From Bacillota bacterium (lineage in GTDB: Bacteria; Bacillota; Clostridia; Acetivibrionales; DTU013): a DNA stretch of 64,000 nucleotides. A program made the translations under genes and the position numbers. The notes beneath the pieces were generated by a model. That model worked only from the letters and a program-made list of their open reading frames with translations, was not told the DNA's origin and did not search any database. The stretch covers positions 1-64,000 of the forward strand of contig JAEYRV010000043.1 in the NCBI GenBank assembly GCA_023435305.1, in the 5' to 3' direction. Of this stretch, positions 16,851-24,580 are shown piece by piece (position 1 is the stretch's first letter; every line of letters starts with the position of its first letter).

Positions 16851-17873
16851 CTACCTCTGTACCCGGCCTGTGCCGTCTCCTCCGGCAAGCTTGTTTACCT
16901 CATCCGCGCTGACAAGGTTGAAGTCACCCTCTATGGTATGCTTCAGACAACTGGCGGCAACGGCAAATTCAAGCGCCTGCTGCGGTTTGTTGCCGCTTAT
17001 GAGGGAATATATCAAGCCTGCGCCGAAGCTGTCTCCTCCTCCGACACGGTCGACGATGTGTATTACGTAAGTTTTAGAGAAATTAAAATCCACTCCGTCG
17101 TAAAGCATTGCCGCCCAATTGTTATCGTTTGCCGAAATCGAGCTGCGCAGCGTTATCGCGACCTTACTGAAGCCGAACCGGTCAGCCAGCTTCTTTGCTA
17201 CACTTTTGTAGCCTTCGTTCGAAAGCTTGCCGCCTGAAATATTACTGTTCTCGGCCCAGATGCCGAATACATCGCCCGCGTCTTCTTCATTTGCGATGCA
17301 CACATCGACATATTTCATCAACTCAGACATGACCTGGCACGCTTTTTCCCTGCTCCACAGGTTTTTACGGTAATTCAGGTCGCAGCTTATGGTAATGCCG
17401 CGTTCTTTTGCAGCTTTGCAAGCGTCAAGGCAGATCGCCGCCACATTGTCGCCCAGAGCTGGGGTGATCCCTGTGAAGTGGAACCACTGCGCATTGTCAA
17501 ATATGCCGTTCCAGTCAAAATCCGACTGCGACGCCTCTGCGACGGATGAGTGCGCCCTGTCGTATATGACCTTTGAAGGGCGCTGCGAAGCACCTTTTTC
17601 AATAAAATAGATACCGACCCGATCTCCTCCTCTTACTATGCTGCCTGTATCCACGCCGAACCTGCGAAGGGAATTGACTGCGGCCTGCCCTATTTCATGC
17701 TTTGGAAGCCTGGTTACGTATTCTACGTCCATGCCGTAATTGGCCAGCGATACGGCAACATTAGCCTCTCCGCCGCCATAGACGGCCTCGAACGAATCTG
17801 CCTGAACAAACCTGCCATAGCCGGCAGGCGCAAGTCTCAACATTATTTCACCGAATGTCACTATTTTTTTCAT
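16851..17873 (-). CDS. kdgK: PfkB-family sugar kinase, probable 2-keto-3-deoxygluconate kinase
   Basis: 340 residues. The PfkB N-terminal signature VYGGGEANVAVSLANYG and the ATP/catalytic signature DRVGGGDSFGAGLIYSL are both present. Members close to this type phosphorylate 2-keto-3-deoxygluconate (KDG) to KDPG. The gene lies 59 bases downstream of a KDPG-aldolase gene, making the last two steps of a sugar-acid route contiguous. ATG 17873 has GGGAGGT 9 bases upstream; the 9-codon-longer version has none. Substrate assignment rests mainly on the neighbouring aldolase. Confidence 0.85.
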   Translation of the reverse strand: MKKIVTFGEIMLRLAPAGYGRFVQADSFEAVYGGGEANVAVSLANYGMDVEYVTRLPKHEIGQAAVNSLRRFGVDTGSIVRGGDRVGIYFIEKGASQRPSKVIYDRAHSSVAEASQSDFDWNGIFDNAQWFHFTGITPALGDNVAAICLDACKAAKERGITISCDLNYRKNLWSREKACQVMSELMKYVDVCIANEEDAGDVFGIWAENSNISGGKLSNEGYKSVAKKLADRFGFSKVAITLRSSISANDNNWAAMLYDGVDFNFSKTYVIHIVDRVGGGDSFGAGLIYSLISGNKPQQALEFAVAASCLKHTIEGDFNLVSADEVNKLAGGDGTGRVQR

Positions 17874-17932
17874 ATAAATACTACCTCCCGCCTTTTTCAT
17901 AAGCTGCTTAAAAACATTTTATACAGCAGAAA

Positions 17933-18904
17933 TTACTTCCTGTCCTTCTGAAGCAAATGTACCGCGAAGCCCCCTATTTCTTGCTCAAGATAGACTGCCG
18001 TAATCTTCCCGCCGGAATCTCTTTTGGCCCCATCCATGTCGAACTTGATACCAAGCGCCTGCATATGCGCGACCGCCCTGTCGATATGGTTCGTGGCAAT
18101 AGCGATGTGGCCGTTTTTGCCGCGCAAGGGCGCCTTTGTCACCTCTACGGCCTTACCGGCGAAAATAGAGCTATTGCCTGCCTTGTAATCAAAGCCGAAA
18201 AATGTGCTGAACAATCCGGCGATCTGAGCCGCCTGTTCTTCATTTTCACCGTTGATCCCCACATGGGCCAGCTCAAAGCCCAGCATGGTTTTTACGGCAT
18301 TGCGGGCGAGAATGGTGATTTTATCAAAATCGCCCGACTTTAGCAGGTCTTCGCTTACCATCCAGCTCCCGCCGCAGGCCAGCACACTCGGTAGCGAAAG
18401 ATACTCGTTAAGGTTGTTTTCGGAGATGCCTCCTGTCGGTATAAACCTGACTCCGCCATAAGGAGCCGATATTGCCTTGATGACCTTTACGCCGCCCATT
18501 GCTTCGGCGGGAAAAAACTTCACCGTATCGAGGCCGAGGCTGATCGCGGCCTCAATATCCGATGGGTTTGAACAACCCGGAGTAATGGGGATCTGCCTGC
18601 TCACACAGTACTTTACGACCTCGGGATTAAGCCCTGGGCTTACAATAAATTTTGCGCCGGCGTCAACCGCCTTGTCTACCTGCTCAATCGTCAGCACTGT
18701 TCCTGCTCCCACAAGCATATCGGGCAGCGCATCCGTGATACGCTTTATTGACTGCTCTGCATTCGCCGTTCTGAAGGTGATCTCGACACAGGGCAGTCCG
18801 CCCTCGTATAGAGCCTTTGCCAGTGAAACAGCCTTATCTGCGTCTTCAATTTTAACAACCGGTATAATTCCGATGTCAGAAAGCCTGTTAAGTATATTCA
18901 TCAT
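17933..18904 (-). CDS. KDPG/KHG aldolase fused to a C-terminal glyoxalase/VOC domain
   Basis: 323 residues. Residues about 1-210 are a class I KDPG aldolase: catalytic Glu in CVEITFRTAN, phosphate loop PGCSNPSDIEAA, Schiff-base Lys in TVKFFPAEAMGG, and FIPTGGISENN. Typical aldolases end there. Residues about 215-323 form a VOC/glyoxalase-like domain (LAHVGINGENEEQA, KNGHIAIATNHIDRAVAHM, GGFAVHLLQK). The aldolase splits KDPG to pyruvate and glyceraldehyde 3-phosphate; the VOC role is unknown and may be regulatory or may process a by-product. It is the first gene after the divergent iclR promoter region. Confidence 0.92.
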   Translation of the reverse strand: MMNILNRLSDIGIIPVVKIEDADKAVSLAKALYEGGLPCVEITFRTANAEQSIKRITDALPDMLVGAGTVLTIEQVDKAVDAGAKFIVSPGLNPEVVKYCVSRQIPITPGCSNPSDIEAAISLGLDTVKFFPAEAMGGVKVIKAISAPYGGVRFIPTGGISENNLNEYLSLPSVLACGGSWMVSEDLLKSGDFDKITILARNAVKTMLGFELAHVGINGENEEQAAQIAGLFSTFFGFDYKAGNSSIFAGKAVEVTKAPLRGKNGHIAIATNHIDRAVAHMQALGIKFDMDGAKRDSGGKITAVYLEQEIGGFAVHLLQKDRK

Positions 18905-18929
18905 TCTTCTAACCCTCTTTTAGTATTTT

Positions 18930-18970
18930 TTGTTCCGTATTGTGAAACTATAGTTCATTATGCGGAACAA
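18930..18970. promoter_or_regulatory. Paired IclR-type dyads forming one large inverted repeat
   Basis: In the kdgA/iclR intergenic region, TTGTTCCGTATTGTGAA (18930-18946) is repeated in inverted form as TTCATTATGCGGAACAA (18954-18970). Each half is itself a GTTC...GAAC dyad (18932-18948 and 18953-18968) with centres about 20 bp, two helical turns, apart. The GTTCCG/CGGAAC arms resemble sites of IclR-family regulators. The obvious candidate protein is encoded divergently at 19093. Confidence 0.65.
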
Positions 18971-19092
18971 CATAATTTTATTATCAATCGCAGCAATAGT
19001 CAATGGCTTGATTGCCAATTACAGCATTGATATAATTTCAATATCGGTATGTTTTCATTGCTATTATAAAAACTATTTGTTCGGGAGGGCAT

Positions 19093-19869
19093 ATGGATAA
19101 TAATGGCGTCCAATCCGTTGAACGCACTTTTGCAATCATAGACGCATTGTCAATGGCGCCGAAAGGAGCCTTTCTGAGCGAACTGGCCGCTGTCGTGTCG
19201 CTGAATAAAAGCACAGTCCACCGCCTGCTCGCCTCTCTTATAATGCTGGGGTATGTTTCAAAGGACGATGGCACTGGGAAATACCTTCTGACGGTAAAAA
19301 TGTTCGAAGTCGGATCACGCGTCGTTCACAAGCTGGATATGCTGACAGCCGCCAAACCGTATCTCGAAACGTTGAGCGGCATTACCGGGGAAGCTGTGCA
19401 TCTGGTGGTCCGCAGCGGAAATGAGATCGTCTATATTTTCAAAGAGGATTCGGGCAGCAGTTCCGTACGCATGTCTTCCTTCATCGGAATGAGAAGCCCC
19501 ATGTACTGCACCTCGGTAGGAAAGTCAATTCTGGCGGAGCTTACTGACGATGAGGCTGAAGATATATGGAACTCTAGCAGCGTCTCTAAACGCACCGATA
19601 ATACCATAGTAACATTGACCGGACTAAAGGAACAGCTTTCCGGGATACGTTCAACAGGCTATGCAGTAGATAACGAAGAAAATGAGTCCGGCATCCGGTG
19701 CGTTGGCGCAAGTATACTCGACTTTACAGGAAAGGTCCTGGGTGCGTTCAGCGTATCCGCACCCATCGGACGGATGGACGATGTCAGGTTGACTGAAATC
19801 GCCGGCCTGGTTATAAAAACAAAATTGGAGATATGCGCCGTTCTGGGCACCAATGCCAGATATAGGTAG
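19093..19869 (+). CDS. IclR-family transcriptional regulator
   Basis: 258 residues. The N-terminal winged helix-turn-helix (SVERTFAIIDALSMAPKGAF, SLNKSTVHRLLASL) is followed by the IclR effector domain (GSRVVHKLDMLTAAKPYL, MYCTSVGKSILAELT). It is divergent from kdgA-kdgK-CBM9, with a paired operator-like repeat between them, so it probably regulates that operon in response to a sugar acid, as KdgR does elsewhere (inference). GGGAGG lies 4 bases before ATG. Confidence 0.93.
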   Translation: MDNNGVQSVERTFAIIDALSMAPKGAFLSELAAVVSLNKSTVHRLLASLIMLGYVSKDDGTGKYLLTVKMFEVGSRVVHKLDMLTAAKPYLETLSGITGEAVHLVVRSGNEIVYIFKEDSGSSSVRMSSFIGMRSPMYCTSVGKSILAELTDDEAEDIWNSSSVSKRTDNTIVTLTGLKEQLSGIRSTGYAVDNEENESGIRCVGASILDFTGKVLGAFSVSAPIGRMDDVRLTEIAGLVIKTKLEICAVLGTNARYR

Positions 19870-19975
19870 GTAGGCGCTGGTGTGCTTTTCCTCATCCACT
19901 TCGACGCCGAGTCCGGGTGCGTCCGGTATGCGCAATCGTGTGCCATCGGCAAGCCTGCGATGCGAATAAGCATAA
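19870..19975 (-). pseudogene. Remnant of an enolase-superfamily (mandelate racemase/sugar-acid dehydratase) C-terminus
   Basis: On the minus strand about 35 codons read SHRRLADGTRLRIPDAPGLG then VEVDEEK. The pattern P-D-x-P-G-L-G-V-E-x-D-E-E is the characteristic end of mandelate-racemase/gluconate- or galactonate-dehydratase proteins. The frame then runs into the complement of iclR without the rest of the gene, and nothing upstream continues the family. A dehydratase that makes KDG from an aldonic acid once adjoining kdgK/kdgA is a plausible origin (inference). Confidence 0.6.
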
Positions 19976-20104
19976 AAATGGGCAGACACAACTTTTAAAA
20001 AGGGTCAGGCCGCACTTTCCCGGTCTTTCCGTGTCAGCGAGTAGGAGGCGGCTGTTGCCGCCATCCCTCCCAATTAAGTTTTTTATTATATGTATACCTG
20101 GCAG

Positions 20105-20497
20105 TTAATATTTGCCAAATTCTCTATCATTTAATATGATCTTTTTCCCTCTTAATTCCTTCGGCTCAACATCCTCGTATACCTCTTCTGCCGACTTTGT
20201 CGCAATCTTTCTCTTATTGGACAGGCCCTCGAGCATCTTCAAAACTTCCGGGCTTAACTCATCCATCCTGCTAAAACTCTGACTGGTTTTCTTCAGTTTG
20301 ATCTTGCTTACCATTTCTTTTAACAGTTCAGCCTGGGTCGTCAGCTCTTCGCTTGCCGCCGCGCCTTCCTCAGAGGTCTCTGAATTGGTCTGCACAACCT
20401 CAGATACCTGCATGATCCCCTGGTTGATTTGACTGATGCCGGCTGCCTGTTCACTGGATGCAGAGGCGATATCGTTAACCAGACAGCGAGATATCTT
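20105..20497 (-). pseudogene. 5'-truncated methyl-accepting chemotaxis protein remnant
   Basis: About 130 codons match only the C-terminal arm of an MCP: LVNDIASASSEQAAGISQIN, then VSEVVQTNSETSEEGAAASE and EELTTQAELLKEMVSKIK. The signalling tip, membrane spans and sensor are all missing, and the residues before KISR do not look like MCP. No ribosome binding site supports a start here. It is a decayed gene tail, not a functional receptor. Confidence 0.75.
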
Positions 20498-20620
20498 AAA
20501 TACTTTAGGTCTGCCCACAGAAGAAATTCTTAATTGGCTCGCATCTATTTCTGTATAGTATATTTTTGCGGGAGTTTAGGTTTCACCCATTGGAACATGC
20601 GCCCGCCGGGCGCACATAGT

Positions 20621-20656
20621 AGAAAACCTGGCTACGACATCGTAGCCAGGTTTTCT
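20621..20656 (-). terminator. Intrinsic terminator after tRNA-Val
   Basis: A 16-bp perfect stem, AGAAAACCTGGCTACG with its complement around loop ACAT, ends in TTTTCT on the minus strand, 6 bases after the tRNA 3' end. The stem is symmetrical enough to act in both directions. A short GC palindrome (TGCGCCCGCCGGGCGCA, 20598-20614) lies next to it. Confidence 0.8.
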
Positions 20657-20661
20657 GAAAC

Positions 20662-20737
20662 TGGTGCGCAATACAGGACTCGAACCTGTGACTTTCACCA
20701 CGTCAAGATGACACTCTACCAGCTGAGTTAATTGCGC
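20662..20737 (-). tRNA. tRNA-Val (GAC)
   Basis: 76 nt with encoded CCA. The acceptor is GCGCAAT/ATTGCGC, the D stem ACTC/GAGT, the anticodon stem TCATC/GGTGA with loop TTGACGT (anticodon GAC), and the T arm ACAGG-TTCGAGT-CCTGT. All stems pair. Confidence 0.95.
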
Positions 20738-20757
20738 GTGTTTCAAAGAGTAATTAT

Positions 20758-20786
20758 ATTTTAAAGCCTCAAACGCGTATTGTCAA
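20758..20786 (-). promoter_or_regulatory. tRNA-Val promoter
   Basis: Minus strand TTGACA (20781-20786), 17-base spacer, TAAAAT (20758-20763), 20 bases upstream of the tRNA 5' end. Confidence 0.7.
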
Positions 20787-20924
20787 GAGTGACATACTGC
20801 CATTCGCCCTACTTTTTTCAAAGGCTTTTTTCAAAGCCCGTGCACGCCTTTCGATGCCTACAGCTGCTGCCGCGCAGACTGAAGCTTGCAGCGATAAACC
20901 TGCTGCAGACCGCTGCCGCCCGGC

Positions 20925-21122
20925 TTACCAAAGCTCCAGCCTTACCGTTTTGCACCTCGGGCAGCCGAACAGGTAGGCTTCGTCCAGGTTCCCTTCCTCA
21001 TCCGTGCGGTGAAAGGTGTTGATCAGTTTGACAAACGGCTCTTTCCCGTCGCTGACAAGTTTACAGTCCTTCGAGTTGTCATCGGGCTCATTGTACCTGT
21101 AACCGCATACTGCGCATTTCAT
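20925..21122 (-). CDS. Small zinc-ribbon protein
   Basis: 65 residues, not a named family I can place with certainty. Two Cys-x2-Cys knuckles are visible: CAVC at the N-terminus (MKCAVCGYRYNEPDDN) and CPRC near the C-terminus (YLFGCPRCKTVRLELW), so one zinc site is likely. ATG 21122 is set by GGGAGGGA 5 bases upstream. It stands alone between tRNA-Val and a divergent FAD-enzyme gene. A cytoplasmic nucleic-acid- or protein-binding role is possible but unsupported. Confidence 0.75.
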   Translation of the reverse strand: MKCAVCGYRYNEPDDNSKDCKLVSDGKEPFVKLINTFHRTDEEGNLDEAYLFGCPRCKTVRLELW

Positions 21123-21317
21123 AAGATTCCCTCCCTTAGTTCGTCCAAACAATGGATTGCAGGTTAGAATAATTTTAACGCAATAAAATCCAAAATGCAA
21201 CGCAGTAATTTATTCAGCAGCCCGTCAGGCATCCTTGAACTTTACGCCTGCGTAGTCTATAATCTTTTTGGAATGCTGCATGCAAATAACAGGCAACTGT
21301 CAAAAGAGGAGTATACT

Positions 21318-22724
21318 ATGAGCGGTACAGAAAAAATCTATGATGTAGCCATCATTGGCTGCGGTACAGCAGGAATATTTGCGGGATATGAACTGATGGA
21401 GACAATGCCGTCGCTGGACGTTGTAATGATAGACCAGGGCGGCGACATCTACGGCAGGAAATGCCCTATCGTCGATAAAAAGGTCCCGAGCTGCATCAAC
21501 TGTACAAGCTGCGGCATAATGAACGGTTTCGGAGGCGCAGGCGCATATTCCGACGGGAAGTTCAACTTTACAACGGAGTTCGGCGGCTGGCTCAGCGAAT
21601 ACATACCGGACGCATCATGCATGGAGCTGTTCGAATACGTCGACAGCGTAAACGTAAGGTTCGGGGCTACAACGGAGCGTTTCAGCACAAGAAGCGAAGA
21701 AGCCTCAAGAATTGAAAAACTGGCGCTTGAGAACGACCTGCACCTGCTGCACGCAGTTGTCAAGCATCTTGGTACGGAGAACAACCTGAAGATACTTATC
21801 AGGATCTACGAATACCTCAGGGAACGGCTGGAGATACGGTGCAAAACACAGGTAAAGAAAATAGTCCCCGAAAACGGTCTTTACACGCTGCAGCTCGCTT
21901 CGGGTGACATCATACGGTGCAGATACCTGATAAACGGACCGGGACGTTCAGGCGCGGAATGGTTCTCGCAGCAGTGCAGGGAGCTGAAGCTGAACCTGAT
22001 AAACAACCAGGTGGACATAGGTGTGCGTGTCGAGCTGCCGGCGAGGGTGTTCGAGCATATTACGGACGCAGTGTACGAGTCGAAGCTCAAATACAGGACA
22101 AAGCAGTACGGAGATATAGTGCGTACATTCTGCATGAATCCGTACGGGCATGTCGTATCTGAAAATGTCGACGGTATCATTACGGTCAACGGGCACAGCT
22201 ACACCGATCCCTCGCTGAGGAGCGAAAACACGAACTTTGCACTGCTCGTAAGCAACAGGTTCACTCAGCCGTTCAACGAGCCATACCAATACGGCAAGAG
22301 GATCGCGTCGCTTTCCAATATGCTTGGCGGAGGAGTACTCGTGCAGAGATTCGGCGATCTGGTCAAGGGCGTAAGGACCAACGACCACCGCCTTGCGCAG
22401 AGCTTTACCACTCCGACGCTGGATGCGACTCCCGGAGATCTCAGCCTCGTGCTTACGAAGAGACATCTGGACAATATAATTGAAATGATCTACGCACTCG
22501 ATAAAATAGCACCCGGCACCGCAAACTACGATACACTGCTTTACGGTGTCGAAGTCAAATTCTACAGCTCGCGGCTGGAATTGAGCGGCGAACTTGAAAC
22601 AAAGCTGCCGAACATGTTTGCCATAGGCGACGGAGCAGGAATAACACGCGGGCTTTCACAGGCAAGCGCAAGCGGAGTGCATGTAGCAAGGGTGATCATG
22701 AACAGGATCGAAAATGTGCGCTGA
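21318..22724 (+). CDS. FAD-dependent dehydrogenase, COG2509 type
   Basis: 468 residues. The dinucleotide-binding loop DVAIIGCGTAGIFAGYEL starts at residue 9. A cysteine-rich segment (CPIVDKKVPSCINCTSCGIM) follows, then GFGGAGAYSDGKFNF, and the C-terminal FAD motif NMFAIGDGAGITRGLSQASA closes the fold. This matches uncharacterised FAD-dependent dehydrogenases of the COG2509 group in clostridia. The reaction is unknown. ATG 21318 follows AGAGGAG by 6 bases; an upstream extension to 21195 lacks a site. It is a single-gene unit ending at a hairpin terminator. Confidence 0.88.
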   Translation: MSGTEKIYDVAIIGCGTAGIFAGYELMETMPSLDVVMIDQGGDIYGRKCPIVDKKVPSCINCTSCGIMNGFGGAGAYSDGKFNFTTEFGGWLSEYIPDASCMELFEYVDSVNVRFGATTERFSTRSEEASRIEKLALENDLHLLHAVVKHLGTENNLKILIRIYEYLRERLEIRCKTQVKKIVPENGLYTLQLASGDIIRCRYLINGPGRSGAEWFSQQCRELKLNLINNQVDIGVRVELPARVFEHITDAVYESKLKYRTKQYGDIVRTFCMNPYGHVVSENVDGIITVNGHSYTDPSLRSENTNFALLVSNRFTQPFNEPYQYGKRIASLSNMLGGGVLVQRFGDLVKGVRTNDHRLAQSFTTPTLDATPGDLSLVLTKRHLDNIIEMIYALDKIAPGTANYDTLLYGVEVKFYSSRLELSGELETKLPNMFAIGDGAGITRGLSQASASGVHVARVIMNRIENVR

Positions 22725-22770
22725 CCCATTGAGATCGGTATTATAGTTTCGAACGCTGTACAAAAGTTAA

Positions 22771-22800
22771 GTCAGGCGGAAATATCCTCCTGACTCTTAT
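22771..22800 (+). terminator. Terminator of the COG2509 FAD-enzyme gene
   Basis: The stem GTCAGGcGGA/TCCtCCTGAC (22771-22794) around an AATA loop has two facing mismatches, followed by TCTTATTTAT. It lies 46 bases after the stop codon. Confidence 0.65.
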
Positions 22801-22806
22801 TTATAT

Positions 22807-22833
22807 ATCCGGACAGGTTATACCTGTCCGGAT
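22807..22833 (-). terminator. Hairpin at the 3' end of thiT
   Basis: A perfect 12-bp stem, ATCCGGACAGGT with ACCTGTCCGGAT, three-base loop, 9 bases beyond the thiT stop. The following minus-strand sequence is A/T rich (ATATAAATAA) but lacks a true U-tract, so termination strength is uncertain. Confidence 0.55.
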
Positions 22834-22841
22834 TTGCACGT

Positions 22842-23381
22842 CTAAGCCTGAGCCTGTTCGGGATCGGGCAGTTTGACGAATTTCAGTATTACAAGTGCCA
22901 TGACCAGCGTGATAACCAGCTCAGGAATCAGGAACGTACCGTTGTATAATATCGAGTATACGAGCGGCGCCTGCCCTTTGGGAGCATTACTTGCATAGAA
23001 TACCACTCCCGAGATCGTGTGGCAAAGGAAACGTCCGATTACGCCGGTAAGTATGCCGCCGAAATATCCTGCGGTCGATTTTTTAAAGAAACCTGCCAGT
23101 CCGATCATTCCGAATGCAAGCGGATAATCCAGCAGTATAGAGACGGGATGCATGGAATAGAAGCCTCCCAGTATAAGGTCGAGTATTCCGTAGATCGCTC
23201 CCACAAGGATGCCTTTTTTGCCTCCCCACCTGAATGCGAAAATGAACAGCGGCACCATGCCTCCCAATGTAACGGAACCGCCCATGGGCATTTTGAAAAG
23301 CTTTATATATTCGCCCAGAATAATTGCCAAAGCTATCATCATACCGGCTTCTGCGAGCATGCGTGTATTTCTGTTTTTCAT
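22842..23381 (-). CDS. thiT: Thiamine ECF transporter S-component ThiT
   Basis: 179 residues with about six membrane spans. Recognisable ThiT text includes MPMGGSVTLGGMVPLFIFAF, RWGGKKGILVGAIYGILDLI and GGFYSMHPVSILLDYPLAF, including residues that contact thiamine in known structures of the family. It binds thiamine in the membrane and partners with shared EcfA/A'/T modules encoded elsewhere. A TPP riboswitch upstream (23621-23714) confirms thiamine control. Confidence 0.95.
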   Translation of the reverse strand: MKNRNTRMLAEAGMMIALAIILGEYIKLFKMPMGGSVTLGGMVPLFIFAFRWGGKKGILVGAIYGILDLILGGFYSMHPVSILLDYPLAFGMIGLAGFFKKSTAGYFGGILTGVIGRFLCHTISGVVFYASNAPKGQAPLVYSILYNGTFLIPELVITLVMALVILKFVKLPDPEQAQA

Positions 23382-23571
23382 ACTATTAAACCCTCCTGTT
23401 TACTGGGTCTTTTCGGGACAAGCCGCCCCATTTAGTTTCGCGTCCGAATCACACACCCGCCGTACTTCCATTATATAACGGGCATATAACGAGGCGAGCC
23501 TCGTTGAAACGCAGCAGATGTAAGAAAATTTTTCTACAACCGAAAAATTTCCTTATGAACCGATGCATTAT

Positions 23572-23603
23572 AAAAACCCTCTGATCTGAAACAGATAAGA
23601 GGG
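23572..23603 (-). terminator. Riboswitch-controlled terminator ahead of thiT
   Basis: CCCTCTTATCTG pairs with CAGATCAGAGGG (one G-A mismatch) around TTT, ending in TTTTT. Its 5' arm CCCTC is complementary to GAGGG at the 3' edge of the TPP aptamer, giving an obvious mutually exclusive antiterminator. Confidence 0.85.
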
Positions 23604-23620
23604 TTGTAATTTACTTTACT

Positions 23621-23714
23621 GCTATACTCCCTCCGCCGGCATTATCCGTCTCAGGTTTGATGGGTCGGAACGATTCAGTCCCCTCTCAGCCGGATTTATC
23701 CAGCTCCCCAGATT
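23621..23714 (-). promoter_or_regulatory. TPP riboswitch (THI box)
   Basis: The minus strand reads GGGGAGCTGG, then GGCTGAGAGGGG, ACCCATCAAACCTGA, and GGATAATGCCGGCGGAGGGA, the conserved THI-box order (CUGAGA, ACCUGA, GGnUAAUnCCnGCGnAGGGA). A short P3a-like stem (GGATAAATCC) is present. It precedes a terminator and thiT, consistent with repression by thiamine pyrophosphate. Confidence 0.96.
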
Positions 23715-23839
23715 TATTTTGTTATGAGTCATATGATAGTGTATTGACTAAGATCTGTCAAGAGTTGATTTGATTAAAATTTCGCCTGCAAGCTGGCATA
23801 CAGCCCGGCCATAAGGGCCGGTACCTGCCAGGGTCGGCT

Positions 23840-24349
23840 TCATTTACCTCCAAACAGCCTTGTCTTCTGCTTTTCAAGCAACAGGAGCAGAGGATAGCCA
23901 AGCCCATAGCACGCGATCAGCTCTCCGAACGCAACGAACCCCATAGTGACAAACAGCGGCGCCTGTATCGAAATATTGAACATTAAGGCTACCACAACAG
24001 CGTTAATTATGACAGGTGGCAGCGGCGCCAGGTATTTACGGGGCATTTTATAGGTCAGCAAGGCTGCCGCAAGTGTGGCAAGGCTCCCGAACAGGATATC
24101 ATACGGCCCCGCCCCTACGAATATATTTGCGATGATGCAGCCTGCAAACAGGCCGGGGATGGCTGCCGGAGTAAAAAACGCCAGTACTGTGAGAGCTTCC
24201 GAGACCCTGACCTGTATCTGCCCCGAACCACCCGGTATAAGTATGGTGAGCGCCGCGTACATCGCCCCGATAATGGCCGCTTCGGCCAAGAACCTCAGAG
24301 GTATCCTGCTTTTCCTGAATTCCTTAATGCCATTGTTGTTTTGATCCAT
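23840..24349 (-). CDS. queT: QueT-family ECF transporter S-component (queuosine precursor)
   Basis: 169 residues with five to six membrane spans. The stretch QIQVRVSEALTVLAFFTPAA plus IPGLFAGCIIANIF is the QueT signature. The family is believed to import a queuosine precursor such as preQ1 with the shared ECF module. The 5' leader (24477-24630) is highly structured with a terminator and a preQ1-like element, matching how queT genes are controlled. AAAGGATATCGAG precedes ATG 24349. Confidence 0.9.
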   Translation of the reverse strand: MDQNNNGIKEFRKSRIPLRFLAEAAIIGAMYAALTILIPGGSGQIQVRVSEALTVLAFFTPAAIPGLFAGCIIANIFVGAGPYDILFGSLATLAAALLTYKMPRKYLAPLPPVIINAVVVALMFNISIQAPLFVTMGFVAFGELIACYGLGYPLLLLLEKQKTRLFGGK

Positions 24350-24476
24350 CTCGATATCCTTTCATTGTTCTTAAACCGTAGAGTCCGCTCGACAAAAGCT
24401 GTCGCCGCCGGGCAAAAACCGTAATTATCGGGTAAAAGCCGGCAAGCATGGTCCGGGATCCCTGGACACACCCAAC

Positions 24477-24498
24477 AAAAAAGGAGCTCAGCGCTCCT
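24477..24498 (-). terminator. Terminator in the queT leader
   Basis: AGGAGC/GCTCCT stem with GCTGA loop followed by TTTTTT on the minus strand. It lies between the structured leader and queT, so it is presumably the expression platform. Confidence 0.78.
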
Positions 24499-24580
24499 GT
24501 ATGTCTACTTGTATAGATACGACCCTCCGATCTGCACAGCCGGCTTACGTATCGATACGTAAGCGGATGGTATCCGGCGG
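24499..24580 (-). ncRNA. Multi-hairpin junction in the queT leader
   Basis: A 22-base perfect palindrome GCTTACGTATC/GATACGTAAGC (24543-24564) abuts a CGGAT-ACC-ATCCG hairpin (24564-24576). Both are enclosed by TGGCCG/CGGCTG pairing, giving a three-way junction between the preQ1-like element and the terminator. I cannot assign it to a known class. It may be an extension of the aptamer or a second sensor. Confidence 0.5.
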
